From Euptelea pleiosperma (lineage: Eukaryota; Streptophyta; Magnoliopsida; Ranunculales; Eupteleaceae), in contig CM068548.1 in assembly GCA_035048495.1 (NCBI GenBank), positions 9,723,464 through 9,787,463 of the forward strand: DNA of 64,000 nucleotides, in the 5' to 3' direction. Of this stretch, positions 13,698-24,562 are shown in pieces. A program made the translations under genes and the position numbers. The notes under the pieces were generated by a model, which was not told the origin of the DNA, did no database searches, and worked only from the letters and a program-made list of their open reading frames with translations. Position 1 is the stretch's first letter; each line of letters opens with the position of its first letter.

Positions 13698-14049
13698 TTT
13701 TGATATCGAATTCTTCTTAAAATCTAATAGATCTTATGTCCAAGCTTGAATTTACAGAGAAAAATCGGAGCCTCTGAGAAAGAGTAGTTTTTGAGGATTT
13801 AGGGATCTTCGAAACACGATGACAAGAAGAGAAATCGTCGGAAGTTTCACGCGGAATTCGATTCGTAAGGTCGCCTGCGGACTTTTGTAATAAAGAAAGC
13901 AAAATTAGAAGTTTCAAAATCTAAAAACTAAATGACGAGGAAATGAAGATTGAAGAAAGAGAAAATTGCCGCGATTGACTTTTCATTTTGACCAAATCAC
14001 CCACTGGAAAACTGTAGCCCCACATAAAATAACAGAAAAATAAAAACAT
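13698..14049 (-). promoter_or_regulatory. 5' UTR and promoter side of the IST1-like gene
   Basis: About 350 bp lie between the IST1-like start codon and the first upstream MITE. The proximal part is purine-rich and 5'-UTR-like in the gene sense. I cannot assign a TATA box or transcription start. Confidence 0.4.
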
Positions 14050-14428
14050 GAGTAAAAATTCGCGAACCGACCACAATTTGAAACACGTGTCACACTCTTA
14101 TAGGATAATTACTGTATGGATGTTTGTCCAATCCCAAGGTGGACCTACAAACCAAAATTCAGCCTGATTAGTGATTTAGAACCTTTGGATCCTTGTACTA
14201 CAAATAATGGTCAATAATGCTCAAATTCCCACGGTTAAAATTAATCCATGAAAATGATTCCAATCCAACGTTTATAGATCGCTAATCAGCATTAGTTTCT
14301 GTTTGTAGGTCCATCTAGGGATTGTCCAAACATCCATACGGTCAGTGTCCTCAAATAATATGCCACGTGGCTCATGTTGTGGGTGGTCAGTGTATTCACT
14401 GACTGCCTCGATCGCGAAGTTTTTACCC
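14050..14428. mobile_element. Long-hairpin MULE-type MITE, copy 1
   Basis: The left end GAGTAAAAATTCGCG and right end CGCGAAGTTTTTACCC are inverted repeats. The internal arms carry the family signature: ATGGATGTTT, then GTGGACCTACAAACC and CAGCCTGATTAGTGATTT, repeated inverted in the right arm near 14285-14340. CACGTG occurs at the right. No clear target-site duplication. Confidence 0.75.
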
Positions 14429-15649
14429 GTGTTACATCATTCCTAGTGGCTGTCGTAATCGTCCCTATGTCCAGAAACTGCTGATAGTCCTCGGGATCTC
14501 TCAACACAAATTTCAAGACAATCGAACGGTTTGGACTAGGGACTATGATACTATCAATCTCCATTAAATAAAATCGTGGTTCGCTCTCACGGGTTACTAT
14601 CGTCGGAGAGAAACGACGTGAGAGCAATCCAAACAAACTTTCATTTTTTTTATTTACGAACATGATATCGCAACACGCGGCTGAGGCTCCAGTGGGTCCC
14701 AATTACTTATCCAATCTCCTACTCTTGCTTTACCTTGCTATGGATGAGAAATGATTGTGTACAGCAATGATAAAGGACACATGGAACACGTGTAGGGGAT
14801 TGGGACCCACCACTGGGTGGGTAACCACATAAGAGTACCGTTTGAATGGATGATCTCAAGCAATGTGAAGAGAAATACCGACAGTAAAAGAATCTTCAGA
14901 GTTAACGGTTGTTTTTGTGGTTGACTTTGACTTTGGGAATGGGAACGTTCCATGTCATATATTGACACCGGGGTGTCTTTTGTCCACCATCGTCTACCCC
15001 TTGGAATATGACGCGCTGTCTATGGTTCGGGTTCAGATCAGATCAGGGTCAAAGCGACTTGTCCGAAGTTCCAAACATAACACTCAGATCCATGGTTCGA
15101 AATCTAGGCCGGATCGGTGGGCTCTGATCCCGATCGGTGCATCCGGCCCTAGACAAAGTGAAACTTCTTTGGGAAACAGTGATCTCAAAGCGAGACAATC
15201 CAGTTTTGGATCAGATCGGTGGGGTCCGATCCCAATCCGAATCGCCCGAGCCAGAACAGGATCGGTCGAGACTTCGAACCATGTTCAAATCGCAACATAA
15301 CCCAATGGTTCAAAGTTTGAAGTCTCCCTCCCAAAATGCCAGGTGGAGTACGCTTTAGGGCCCACTGACCTATTGCATGTTTGTTCACTTCTTCGTGGAT
15401 CTATACATCAAAAATCAGTTTAATCAGTGATTTCTAACCTTACGTGTGGCAGCATCGCGGTGACTTGACCTGATGGACTTCTGAGTCGAGTCAGAGTTCC
15501 GAGTTTTAAAACATTGATTTGGAAGCTTCTCAAAAAGCACTTGAGTTCCCATGCTAAATTTTAATTGTTCACCAAGCGACGCAAACATATAAGGATGCTC
15601 ATGTTCAAGCTACCTTTGATTCCAGTAGCATATCCTGTTGTCCCAAACA
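14429..15649. other. Intergenic, no gene seen
   Basis: About 1.2 kb. The part at 15030-15290 is rich in GATC and GGATCGGTGGG-like motifs typical of decayed repeats. A fairly long open stretch at 14917-15300 has no recognisable protein features. Confidence 0.5.
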
Positions 15650-15925
15650 CCCCAACTCAATTTTTTTATTTTGCGAGTAAAAGAGGTTCCGCGGACCCCT
15701 CTCAAAAAAAATTACAACCTAGTAAACTCTTAAAGCCGCCACCTAGTCCTATGGGTCACATACTCACATATGTTACTCCCTCCACACGTACCAGGTCTAC
15801 TGGGAAATATCCTAGTGTCGTCCAGGGGATTCGAACTTAGGACTTCTGCTGACCAAAAACGAGGTCCTGGCCATCTCCACCCGAACAACCTAGTATATTT
15901 ACAACCGCCAGCATCATCCTCAATA
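15650..15925 (-). mobile_element. SINE-like relic
   Basis: On the minus strand the segment has GGAGATGGCCAGGACC, then a tRNA-type B-box (GTTCGAATCCC, near 15825), and later an A/T-rich tail. This resembles tRNA-derived plant SINEs of the Au type. Ends are not certain and no target duplication was identified. Confidence 0.45.
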
Positions 15926-16074
15926 AGGTTAATAAGACCAGAAAGAAAGTCATGAGAATTATGGAGCAAGCAATCAAAATTTACAAACAAAAAAAAATAA
16001 AAATTGACAAGTTGAAATTAACAAAAAGAAGAAAGAAATCGACAGGTTGATTATAATCAGGCTCCAGTCACCGC

Positions 16075-16225
16075 CCTAAAATGACAGGCTTCGGTTACCG
16101 TGACATGATATGAGCCACTTGGCAAACTCTTATTGGACTCTGACCGTATGGATGTTTGGACAATTCTTAGGTGGACCTACAAACCAAAAATCAGCCTGAT
16201 TAATGATTTCTAGTCCGCGTACAAC
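16075..16225. mobile_element. Hairpin MITE left arm, fragment (copy 2)
   Basis: One arm of the family only: GAGCCAC, CTGACCGTATGGATGTTTGG, GTGGACCTACAAACC and CAGCCTGATTAATGATTT. The opposite arm is missing; unrelated sequence follows. Confidence 0.7.
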
Positions 16226-16347
16226 GAATCCGCGTAAATGGTTAACTTTTTGATCCTTTGCTCCCACGCTAACTAGACTACCTTGAAAATGACCTAAACT
16301 TTTTAACACGTCGATAGGGAAGATAAAAGAAAGCATATGGGCAAAAC

Positions 16348-16751
16348 GAGTAAACCTTTTATGACACGCAGTCAGCGACGCCGCTGATTGCATCTAATAT
16401 GAGCCACGTGGCTCATTCTTAAGAGAACACTAACTGTATGGATGTTTATCCAATCACTAGGTGGACGGACAAACCAAAAATCAGCCTAATTAGTGATTTA
16501 AAACCCTGGATCTTTGTACCCAAATAATGCTCAATGATGCTCAAATTCCTACTGTTAACCCTTGAAAATAACTTCAATCCAACGCTTAGAAAGCACTGAC
16601 CAAGTTTACTATTGGTTTGTAGGTCCCCCTAGTGATTGGCCAAACATCCATATGGTCATTGTCCTATTAAAAATGTGCCACGTGGCTCATATTGGATGCA
16701 GTCAGCAGCATAGCTGACTGCAGGTGTCATGGAACTATGGAAGGTGTACCC
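16348..16751. mobile_element. Long-hairpin MULE-type MITE, copy 3, with 9-bp TSD
   Basis: A 404-bp element starting GAGTAAACC and ending GGTGTACCC, flanked on both sides by GGGCAAAAC (16339-16347 and 16752-16760). The arms include GCAGTCAGC/GCTGACTGC, GAGCCACGTGGCTC and the shared ACCTACAAACC-type arm. A 9-bp duplication is diagnostic of Mutator-like transposition. Confidence 0.88.
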
Positions 16752-16799
16752 GGGCAAAACAGTTCCTAACCATCCAAATAAATGTGATTGATTGGACGG

Positions 16800-16979
16800 G
16801 AGTAAAACTTCCATCACACGAAATTGTTAATCACACAAAACACAGCCAATGAGTTCTCGGCACGTACACAAGTGCTTTGAAACGTACCCATGTGCTTTTG
16901 CTTTTTAGGTGTACGTGCCGACAACTCATTGGCTGTATTTTGTGTGATTTGCAATCCCGTTGTGACAGAAGTGTTACTC
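16800..16979. mobile_element. Short palindromic MULE-type MITE with 9-10 bp TSD
   Basis: A 180-bp inverted-repeat element with ends GAGTAAAACTTC...GAAGTGTTACTC, flanked by GATTGGACGG (16790-16799 and 16980-16989). The arms contain CAGCCAATGAGTT and CGGCACGTACAC with their inverted copies. The same family is at 49336-49512. Confidence 0.9.
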
Positions 16980-17162
16980 GATTGGACGGTAATAGTTATC
17001 TGAACATGTCAATTTCTTAGACGCGTGGGAGACGCTTGGGCGAAATCTTAGGTGGGGCCGCTGATGATTGAAGCTGAACTTTAGAATACTCAAAAGTCCG
17101 TAATGATATTTGCTTTTGGCTGGAATCATAGTCAACGTAGCAGAAAGTTCGTTGGAACTTGG

Positions 17163-17567
17163 GAGTAAACTTGTGTCACAAGATGTTGTGACGGAAGCCA
17201 GTCACAGCGTTCAATACGAGACACGTGGCATATTATTAGAGGAATATGACCGTATGGATGTTTGGCCAGTCCCTCGGTGGACCGGTAGACAAAAAATCAG
17301 CCTGATTAGTTATTTCTAACCGATTCGGTTGACGTTATTTTCATGGCTTAATTTTAACGGTAGGAATCTGAGCATTATTGAGCATTATTTGGGTGCAAAA
17401 ATCCAAAGGTTGTAAATCACTAATCAGGCTGATTTTTGGTTTGTAGGTCCACCGAGGGACTGGCCAACCATCCATACGGTCAGTGCCCTTTGATCGTGTA
17501 CCACGTGGCTCGGGTTGAGTGCTGTGACCGGCTTCCGTCACAACATCTTGTGACACAAGTTTTACTG
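17163..17567. mobile_element. Long-hairpin MULE-type MITE, copy 4, with 9-bp TSD
   Basis: A 405-bp element with arms GTGTCACAAGATGTTGTGAC and its complement, flanked by GGAACTTGG (17154-17162 and 17568-17576). It is nearly self-complementary along its whole length apart from a short central loop around 17360-17390. Confidence 0.92.
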
Positions 17568-17582
17568 GGAACTTGGATTCAA

Positions 17583-17870
17583 GGTTTAAAAAGGACCGTT
17601 ATAACGCTACGACGGATTAGGGGTGTTACCGTCAGGACAAAAATGGGAAAATAACTGAAAGAAAACGATGCTAAAATTCAAAATACAAAATTTGAATTTC
17701 AGATTTTGAATAAAATCTATTACGGGAAAATGGAAAATAACGGTGTTTTTAACAAAATAACGGTCATTATTTTTGTTATAACAGAAAAATAACGGTCATT
17801 ATTTCTGAGCGTTAAAACAGTACATAACGTAACCGGGAGGTCCGAATGCAATATAATATGGCCGTGATCC
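17583..17870. mobile_element. TAACGG-rich MITE
   Basis: Starts with AGGTTTAAAAAGGACCGTTA and carries repeated AATAACGGT units and CAAATTTTG-type AT-rich centre. Related copies at 32985-33240 and 57089-57337. Ends not exact here. Confidence 0.6.
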
Positions 17871-18584
17871 AATGTAAACCACTTGTATCAAAAAAGTTGG
17901 TATTTTCATGCCTATCTACCGTCCATTTGTGACGGCCCTAAACATCCGACAGATAGATGGCCCCATCTAGGGGTTTCCCTGCTTGATAATATTCATATCA
18001 AATGATCCTAACCATCCCATAGAGAGACTTTTTTCCACACACCTGGATCGTAATCCGGAGGAGATGCTCTTAATCATCACTACACAAATTATTCTCTCTA
18101 GACCATTGATTGCAATAAATGATCCAGCAAAGTTGTACTTTTTGGATGGTTAGAGATCATCCGGTTTGGCTGATTTTCAGGATCATTAAAACACGATCAG
18201 AATAAAAAATGGGTTGAATACGGATCTATGCTAATATTTATGATTCAGGTCGGGTTTGGATCCTTCTGGGCTTTCGGATCGGATCCGACCTTTTGATCTT
18301 GGATCTTAATCTTATATGGATCTTGGTTTGGATTCAAATCTGAGTTGGATCAGGATCTGAATCTAGATCAGCTTGTTCAAAGTCCGATATGAAAATGGAT
18401 CCACCACCTTGATCCTATGTTGTATGGGCATGGACATGTGTGTTGGAGTCCGACACGGATACGAGGTGTCGAAATTCGCGGATTCGGTTGAATATTTAAT
18501 CATTAATTTATTTTTATTTTATAGCATCGTGGCCAAATATCAAGATTTTCTTTGTAGATTTTGGTAGGGTTTTTATCAAATGGC

Positions 18585-18935
18585 TTAAGCTCCGGTTACA
18601 AGACACAATATTAGCCACGTGGCACTCTTAGAGGACGCCGACCATATGGATGTGTTGGCTAATCCCTAAGTGGACCTACAAACCAAAAATCCACCTGATT
18701 AGTGATTTATAGGCGTTGGATTGGACTTATTTTCATGGGTTAATCTCAATTGTGGGAATTTGAGTAGTATTTGAGGTACAAAGATCCAACGCCTAGAAAT
18801 CACTAATCAGACTGATTTTTGGTTTGTAGGTCCACGTAGGGATTGGCCAAACATCCATATAGTCAGAGTCCTCTAATATTGTGTCACGTGGCTAATATTG
18901 TGTCCTGTAACTTGAGCCTATCATTTTAGGGCGGT
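18585..18935. mobile_element. Long-hairpin MITE, copy 5
   Basis: Inverted arms reach ACACAATATTAGCCACGTGG on the left and its complement on the right (near 18886-18905). The family core (GTGGACCTACAAACC, AGTGATTTATAGGCGTTGGA) is in both arms. No target duplication found. Confidence 0.8.
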
Positions 18936-19619
18936 GCGGTGCCTGTAACCCGACACTTATCAAATTTTAGAAGCAAAACCCTATTCTCTTTCTCCCAAGG
19001 AGTTCAAACCCCAAATTTTCCTATATTGAATATTTATTTTCTTTAAAACATTTCAGTTAAAAAAAAAACGAAGAGTCAGTCAAGTCGGTGTCTCTGAATG
19101 TCCACACATAGGGACACGCGACTCATCTGCTGGTTTGAAGAGTCCATGCAACACAGCCTTAATCAGATTTGTGTCCAACCCATTTCATGCCCTACTGTTG
19201 TCCCCATCTTTGTTCTTTCTTCTTTCCCACCACCATATTCGTATTTAGATACTTAAAATAGATCTATCTATATAATAAGGGAGCTTTGTTGTCTTCCCCT
19301 TTATAGGCTTCGATAAAGAAGGGTTGAAATCTTATCCCCCAACTGGACGGTAGATCTCAGCCACTCACACCTGATTCTGACAAATGCTTTGTCGGAAAGT
19401 GTCATGCGCACAGTCAGACCGGCCACCCACTAGTATTAAACATAGGATGAATATGGATAGAATCAAACACCAGTTAGATCTGAGTTGCCATACTTTTTGA
19501 AGAAGAAAGTTAAAAACAATGACAAAAATCTCTCATTTGAACACACCCCGCTAGCCGCGCCCCGAGAAAAATTTGATGTCCAACGAACATTAAACTTTTG
19601 ATATCACTCATTCTGAAAA
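18936..19619. other. Intergenic, nothing recognised
   Basis: About 680 bp with no coding signal or element ends that I can identify. Confidence 0.5.
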
Positions 19620-19935
19620 TGCCACGTGTGATACTTTTTCATTCATGGATGTTTGATTCAGCCTTTGGTGGACATATACACAAACAATCAGCCACAGTGT
19701 CAATCTCTATCCGTTGGATTTAAGTCCCTAAAAAAATGCTAGAATCTAATGGTTAGAAATCATCCATGAAAAATTCTCAAATCCAATGGTTAGAAATCAC
19801 CAATCATGAAATTTTTTGGTGTGTAGGTTTGTCAAGGTTTTGCCAAACATCCATAGGTCGGTGGACCCAAGGAGTGCCATGTGATGGGCAATCATTCATG
19901 AGTTAGTGGCCAGAAATAGTGTCACGTGGCATACA
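19620..19935. mobile_element. Diverged hairpin MITE, copy 6
   Basis: Weaker inverted structure: GCCACGTGT at left and GTCACGTGGCAT at right, with ATGGTTAGAAATCA repeated in the centre and TGCCAAACATCCATA in the right arm. It appears to be an older relative of the family. Confidence 0.6.
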
Positions 19936-20144
19936 TTGTCAACATTTGATCATCTATTCTGGATGCCCCTTCTTCCGTGCCTAACGAAATTCTCAGTATT
20001 TTAAAAAATGCCTCTATTTTTTTTTAATAGGGGTGTTTTAGTCTTTACACAACTATTTGAATATTAAACTCGTGCTTTAAGAATTTTGCTGTGTTGGCAT
20101 AAAATTTTAGTTGTAACATTTTTATACTGGAGTCCAGGCTGTAC

Positions 20145-20445
20145 TTATAAATGCCACATAAGACTGTTAGAGATCCATGACTGTACCGAATGTTTTAAAT
20201 ATTCCTAGATGGCCTTGTAGACCAAAAATCAGCCTGATTGGTAGTTTCTAACCGTTGGATTTGAATCTTTTTCATGGGTTGAATTCAACCGTAGATTCAA
20301 AAATTATTTTTGTTACTGAGATTCAACGTCTACGAAACACCAATCAGACTGATTTTTGTTTTTGTAGCTCCACCTAAGGATGTTTCAAACATCTGTATGA
20401 TCATAAATCTCTAATAGTATGCCACGTGGCATTTTTAGGTACGGC
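20145..20445. mobile_element. Long-hairpin MITE, copy 7
   Basis: AATGCCACAT at the left and ATGCCACGTGGCATT at the right. The arms carry ACCAAAAATCAGCCTGATTG and its inverted counterpart near 20340. Confidence 0.75.
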
Positions 20446-20617
20446 CTGATGGCCATATAAAAAATACTAAACATAAAAACTTTTCCTGCTTAACCGTAGC
20501 TTGCACCATTATTACAAGCCAGAACCATCATCAACGGTTGATGTCAGACCACAATATGTGTAAAGTGCTGCCACGTTTAAAGGATATATATGGTACTTGT
20601 TTTTATCATATTTGCAA

Positions 20618-20765
20618 TGGCTCAGGCTCCGAGGACCCCCTTTTCTCATCCCTCTCGGTGTTCGTGCGCTCAGCCGTGGATTTCAGGAATCCAACGGTGG
20701 TTGTCAGTTGCCAGTGCCACAAAAAATAGAAAGTGATGTCAGCTCAAAGGTGGTCCCGTTATCTC
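20618..20765. mobile_element. GAGGACCCCC-type MITE, truncated copy
   Basis: GGCTCCGAGGACCCCCTTTT followed by GTGGATTTCAGGAATCCAAC matches the elements at 55900-56098 and 56117-56295, but the right terminus is degraded. Confidence 0.6.
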
Positions 20766-20771
20766 GACCCA

Positions 20772-20925
20772 GAAGTAATTTAACAGTAGTTGACTTTACT
20801 TAAAACAGACTTGAATGAACCACGCGCGGCGATAGCAATGTCCTTGCAATATTTTGGTGATTTCATAAACAAGCACATGATGCATGTCATATTTGAACGT
20901 AGTCCAATGATGGTACACTGAGTCA
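20772..20925. repeat. Unfilled paralogue of the LINE target at 24482 and 25822
   Basis: AACAGTAGTTGACTTTACTT through CAATATTTTGGT matches 24487-24572, and AAGCACATGATGCATGTCAT matches the sequence directly after the LINE poly-A at 25822. This copy lacks the LINE. Confidence 0.75.
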
Positions 20926-21019
20926 AGGCAAGGGGGGTGTTCCCAAAAGGGTCGTGATGTAACAAGGTGTACCTGAGATCTTTTCAAATGGGGAAGCCGC
21001 ATTTTTGGTAGTCACCAAC

Positions 21020-21342
21020 TCCATCTGGGCCCACTGACCGCATGGATGTTTAGGCCACCCCTTGGTAGACATTCAAACCAAAAATCAGCCTGATTAGTGA
21101 CTTATAAGCATTGGATCTGTGCACCCAAATAATGCTCAATAATGATCAAATTCCTACTGTTAAAATCAATGCATGAAAATAACTTCAATCCAATGCATAG
21201 AATTCACTAATCAGGCTGATATTTGGTTTGCAGGTCCACTGATGGACTGGCCAAACATCCATACGGTCAGCATCCACTAAGAGTGTGCCACGTGTCTCGT
21301 ATTGGGAGTTGTGGCCGGCCTGTTGTGACAGAAGTTTTACTC
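21020..21342. mobile_element. Long-hairpin MITE, copy 8, left end truncated
   Basis: Typical core arms (CCAAAAATCAGCCTGATTAG and its inverse near 21205) and an intact right terminus GACAGAAGTTTTACTC. The left GAGTAAAAC end is missing. Confidence 0.8.
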
Positions 21343-21380
21343 CTCCATAAATCAGACGGGTAAAATTGATATTTTCTTGC

Positions 21381-21734
21381 GAGTAAAACTGTGATGACAG
21401 GGCCCTGTATATGAGCCACGTGGCGCACTCCTAGAGGACTCTGACCGTATGGATGTTTTTTCAATCCCTAGGAGGACCTGAAAACCTATAATCAGCTTGA
21501 TTAGTGATTTCAAACATTTGGATCTTTGCATCTCAAATAATGGTCAATAATGTTCAAAGTCACACGGTTAAAATCAATCCATGAAAATAATTCCAATCCA
21601 ACGCCTAGATATCACTAATCGTACTGATTTTTGGTTTGTGGGCCCACCTAGAGATTGGCCAAACATCCATACGTCAGTCCTCTAAGAGTGTGCCACGTGG
21701 CTCTTATTGTGCCCCTGTCATCGGCATTTTACTC
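21381..21734. mobile_element. Long-hairpin MULE-type MITE, copy 9, with 9-bp TSD
   Basis: A 354-bp element beginning GAGTAAAACTGTGATGACAG and ending CATTTTACTC, flanked by TTTTCTTGC (21372-21380 and 21735-21743). The arms carry GAGCCACGTGGC. Confidence 0.9.
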
Positions 21735-21849
21735 TTTTCTTGCCTATCTACCGTCATTTGCCAGGACCCAAAACATCCAACAGATAGATGGGCCCTTTAT
21801 ATGGGGTCTCCCTGGCCTGATAATATTCTTATCAAATGATCGTAACCAT

Positions 21850-23540
21850 TGGGCATGGGGGTGTAAATTTTTCCCGCGGCCTGGCTGGCTCATTTTAGGG
21901 CCCAGCTCGGCCCAGCCCATTGGTCGGTTGGCCCGTTAAGAGGGTTTGGTTGGCCAATCCACGGGCCAGGCCATATGGCCCATTGCTCAGGCCAAACAGC
22001 CTGGCCCGCCAAACAAATGTTAACGGACCTAGCCCAGTTCAAATCTAGTTCCTAATTGGGCTATTTGTCAACTTTAAACTGGTTTTTGTCTCCATACCAT
22101 TTAGGACCCACTTTGCGGTTGAGTCAAAAATGGAGTGCCGTGAAGAGAATGTTTAGTGCGAACTGTGAAGTCATAAGAAGCATCTTCATTTTTTGGCCCT
22201 TCACTAAACCAGTTTGATGTTGCATTGTCCTTTCAATAGACCAAAGATGGCCCAAATTTTGGGCCTGAATTGGAAAAGTGGGGCCTCAAATATGAGACTT
22301 TATAGGGTTACAAAACTAAGGCTAAAGCCTCCAAACCTGAACTAACCTTTCTAGCACCATTTTTGGCATTTCAATCGGAACCCTACACACTAAATTCAGA
22401 ATGCATAACCAATCGGGGTCTGAGTTGAGTTTGGTCCAATGTGTCACTGGTTGACCCAATCCGTTTATAGCCGTAACGACATTGAGGATGAAAAAGGAAT
22501 TGGATTTGGGTTAGGTCAAGTCCGAATTACTAATCCACTCATAAATGCTTGATCTTGATCCATCCCACCATATCAAAAATTCATGCCCAAACCTGGTCCA
22601 AATCATGTTTAGAGGGTGTCAACCAATGTCACAATCTGCTCTAAGGGGATGTTTGGAAACACAATCCAATGAAGTCAATATAACATGTCTAATTTTCCTC
22701 TTTAAAGAAGGGGATGTTTGGAAACACAACCAATGTCACATTAAGACTGCATTTTTTTTTTCTTTCTAGAGAAAAGTGTTTAACATGTAATGAGCTCTAG
22801 ATTGCAAGCACAAATTAGGTTTGGGTATGATCAGACGATTTTGTCATTTAAATTGATTAATAAAAGATTAAAGGGATATTTTTAATATTTTAAAAATTTT
22901 ATAACAAATTTAGTTTTCATTTATGATTTATCTTTAATGAATAAAAATGCATTTCGGGTATTATAAAAGTTTTAATTAAGAAACTACTAAATGAAAGCAC
23001 TGTCAAAACTACTTCTCCTTAACCCACGAAAACGGATGTTTCGAACCGTTTTCTATCACAAACTTTGAAAAAAGTCAAAAACAACATTTTGACTTATTTT
23101 CTACATTGCCGAATGCAGTCTTAATGTCCGTTATAAAGAAATTAATAGCAGTTATAATTATCTTAACTGTTATTTACCGTTTAGCTTGAAATTTTATTTG
23201 AAAAAAAATAAAAATAAAAAAAATTGGCCATTATTTTATCTTTTGTAACAGCTGTTATAATGGTCACAATAGTAACGCCAACTATTCCTTATGGCATTAT
23301 AATTATCCGTTTTAAACCTCTAACACAAACTTCTAGGAAGGAAAAAAGAATTCTATTCGAGATTCCAAACAACTCCTAAAGATTGTATCAGTTTGGCTTT
23401 GGCACCTGTTACGTCAAACAAACTTGATTTTACGAAACCAACCTAATTTACATTTTAATGGGTCAGCCTGAACCTAGTGAAGTCCCCAAATCGCTAAAAT
23501 CACTAATTAAATGGTATGGAAAAAAAAGATAAAGTGAACG
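21850..23540. other. Intergenic, repeat-derived, no gene seen
   Basis: 21855-22010 is rich in GGCCCA/GGCCTGG strings like the hAT-type element at 45997. 23115-23320 has TAACGG/TTATAA fragments of the family at 57089. ATGTTTGGAAACACAA occurs twice at about 22648 and 22708. Nothing else recognised. Confidence 0.5.
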
Positions 23541-23547
23541 TCTATGA

Positions 23548-23967
23548 TTATATCATTATGTCCTCCTTATTGCAATCCCAATACATTTCAATCTCAACTC
23601 CTGGATTGAGATCGTTTCTTGCCCGAGTCAATATCTTCCACAATAGATAAAATGCAGGATAATTATAATTTTTGACGTCCATCTTCTTGAAGGCTAGTGT
23701 GTACTTTTTGTTCATGTCAAGATCCAATATAGGTACCCCCCATCCCTTCTCTTCCACCATGTTGGACATTTGTAGTGGCCACTGTTGGTAAAGGTAATTG
23801 TAGACATGCATAACGTTAGATAGCCCAATATTATGTTTTATATCGGTTGAGGTTAGAATTTTCCTTATCTGCCATGGGCTGTTAGGGTAGAGTGGTGGGG
23901 TAGGATTAATTGTCATCTCCAATCTCCACCAGTTGGTGATGTTTGACAAGTCGACCATTCGCTTCAT
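23548..23967 (-). CDS. B3/DUF313-like domain protein, single exon
   Basis: A 139-residue open frame with no intron. Its order of motifs matches the small plant B3 (DUF313) family: PWQIRKILTSTDI near residue 30, GVPILDLDMNKKYTLAFKK near residue 77, then YPAFYLLW, and LNPGVEIEMYWDC near the C-terminus, equivalent to the family pattern W-x-KK-L-x-x-(S/T)D(V/I)...G-x-x-V-x-(V/L)-x-D-D...L-x-x-GD-E-I-x-(L/M)-YWD. Several usually conserved positions differ (RARNDLNPGVE instead of a basic pair plus GDE) and it stops just after the YWD strand. It may be a fast-evolving or decaying member. Family members are DNA-binding-like nuclear proteins; DNA binding here is not shown. It lies alone between MITE clusters. 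Confidence 0.6.
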   Translation of the reverse strand: MKRMVDLSNITNWWRLEMTINPTPPLYPNSPWQIRKILTSTDIKHNIGLSNVMHVYNYLYQQWPLQMSNMVEEKGWGVPILDLDMNKKYTLAFKKMDVKNYNYPAFYLLWKILTRARNDLNPGVEIEMYWDCNKEDIMI

Positions 23968-24179
23968 CTTCCTCTTCAGCTTTGGTTAGAAGAAATTTGT
24001 ACTGAAATACCTTCTTCCTCGACATTGAGTATCAAAAACAAAAGAATTCTATAATTAAAATTATGAAGTTACAGTGTATTTATAAGGAGATGTCATGATG
24101 CGAATATGCGATGGTGGCTTATATAGAATAAGAAAGTTTTAAGCAAAGTGCAACTTCTTTGATTTTTGACTTCTTTTTA

Positions 24180-24450
24180 GAGGTCCACTGACCGTATGGA
24201 CGTTTGGCCAGTCCATCAGTGGAACTTTAAACCAAAAATTAGCCTGTTCAGTGATTTTAAGCGATTCGATTGAAGTTATTTTCATGGGTTGATTTTAACG
24301 GTAGGAATTTGAGCATTATTGAGTGTTATTTGGGTGCAAAGATCTAAAGGTTGTAAATCACTAATCAGATTGATTTTTGGTTTACAGGTCGACCGAGGGA
24401 TTGGCCAAACATCCATACGGTCAAAGTCCACTAAGAGTGAGCCACATCTG
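24180..24450. mobile_element. Long-hairpin MITE, copy 10
   Basis: CTGACCGTATGGACGTTTGG at the left and CCAAACATCCATACGGTCAA at the right, with inverted CCAAAAATTAGCCTG-type arms. Terminal GAGTAAAAC sequences are lost. Confidence 0.8.
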
Positions 24451-24562
24451 CCTTGTGACAGATATTGGAATACCCCTGGACGAACTTTAACAGTAGTTGA
24501 CTTTAGTTAAAACAGACTTGAAGAACACGCCATTTGCATTGTACTTACAATATTTTGGTCAT

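Noticed and set aside
14292..14702. 136-codon minus-strand frame
   Set aside because: Mostly runs through hairpin MITE copy 1 and its flank; such arms are open by chance.
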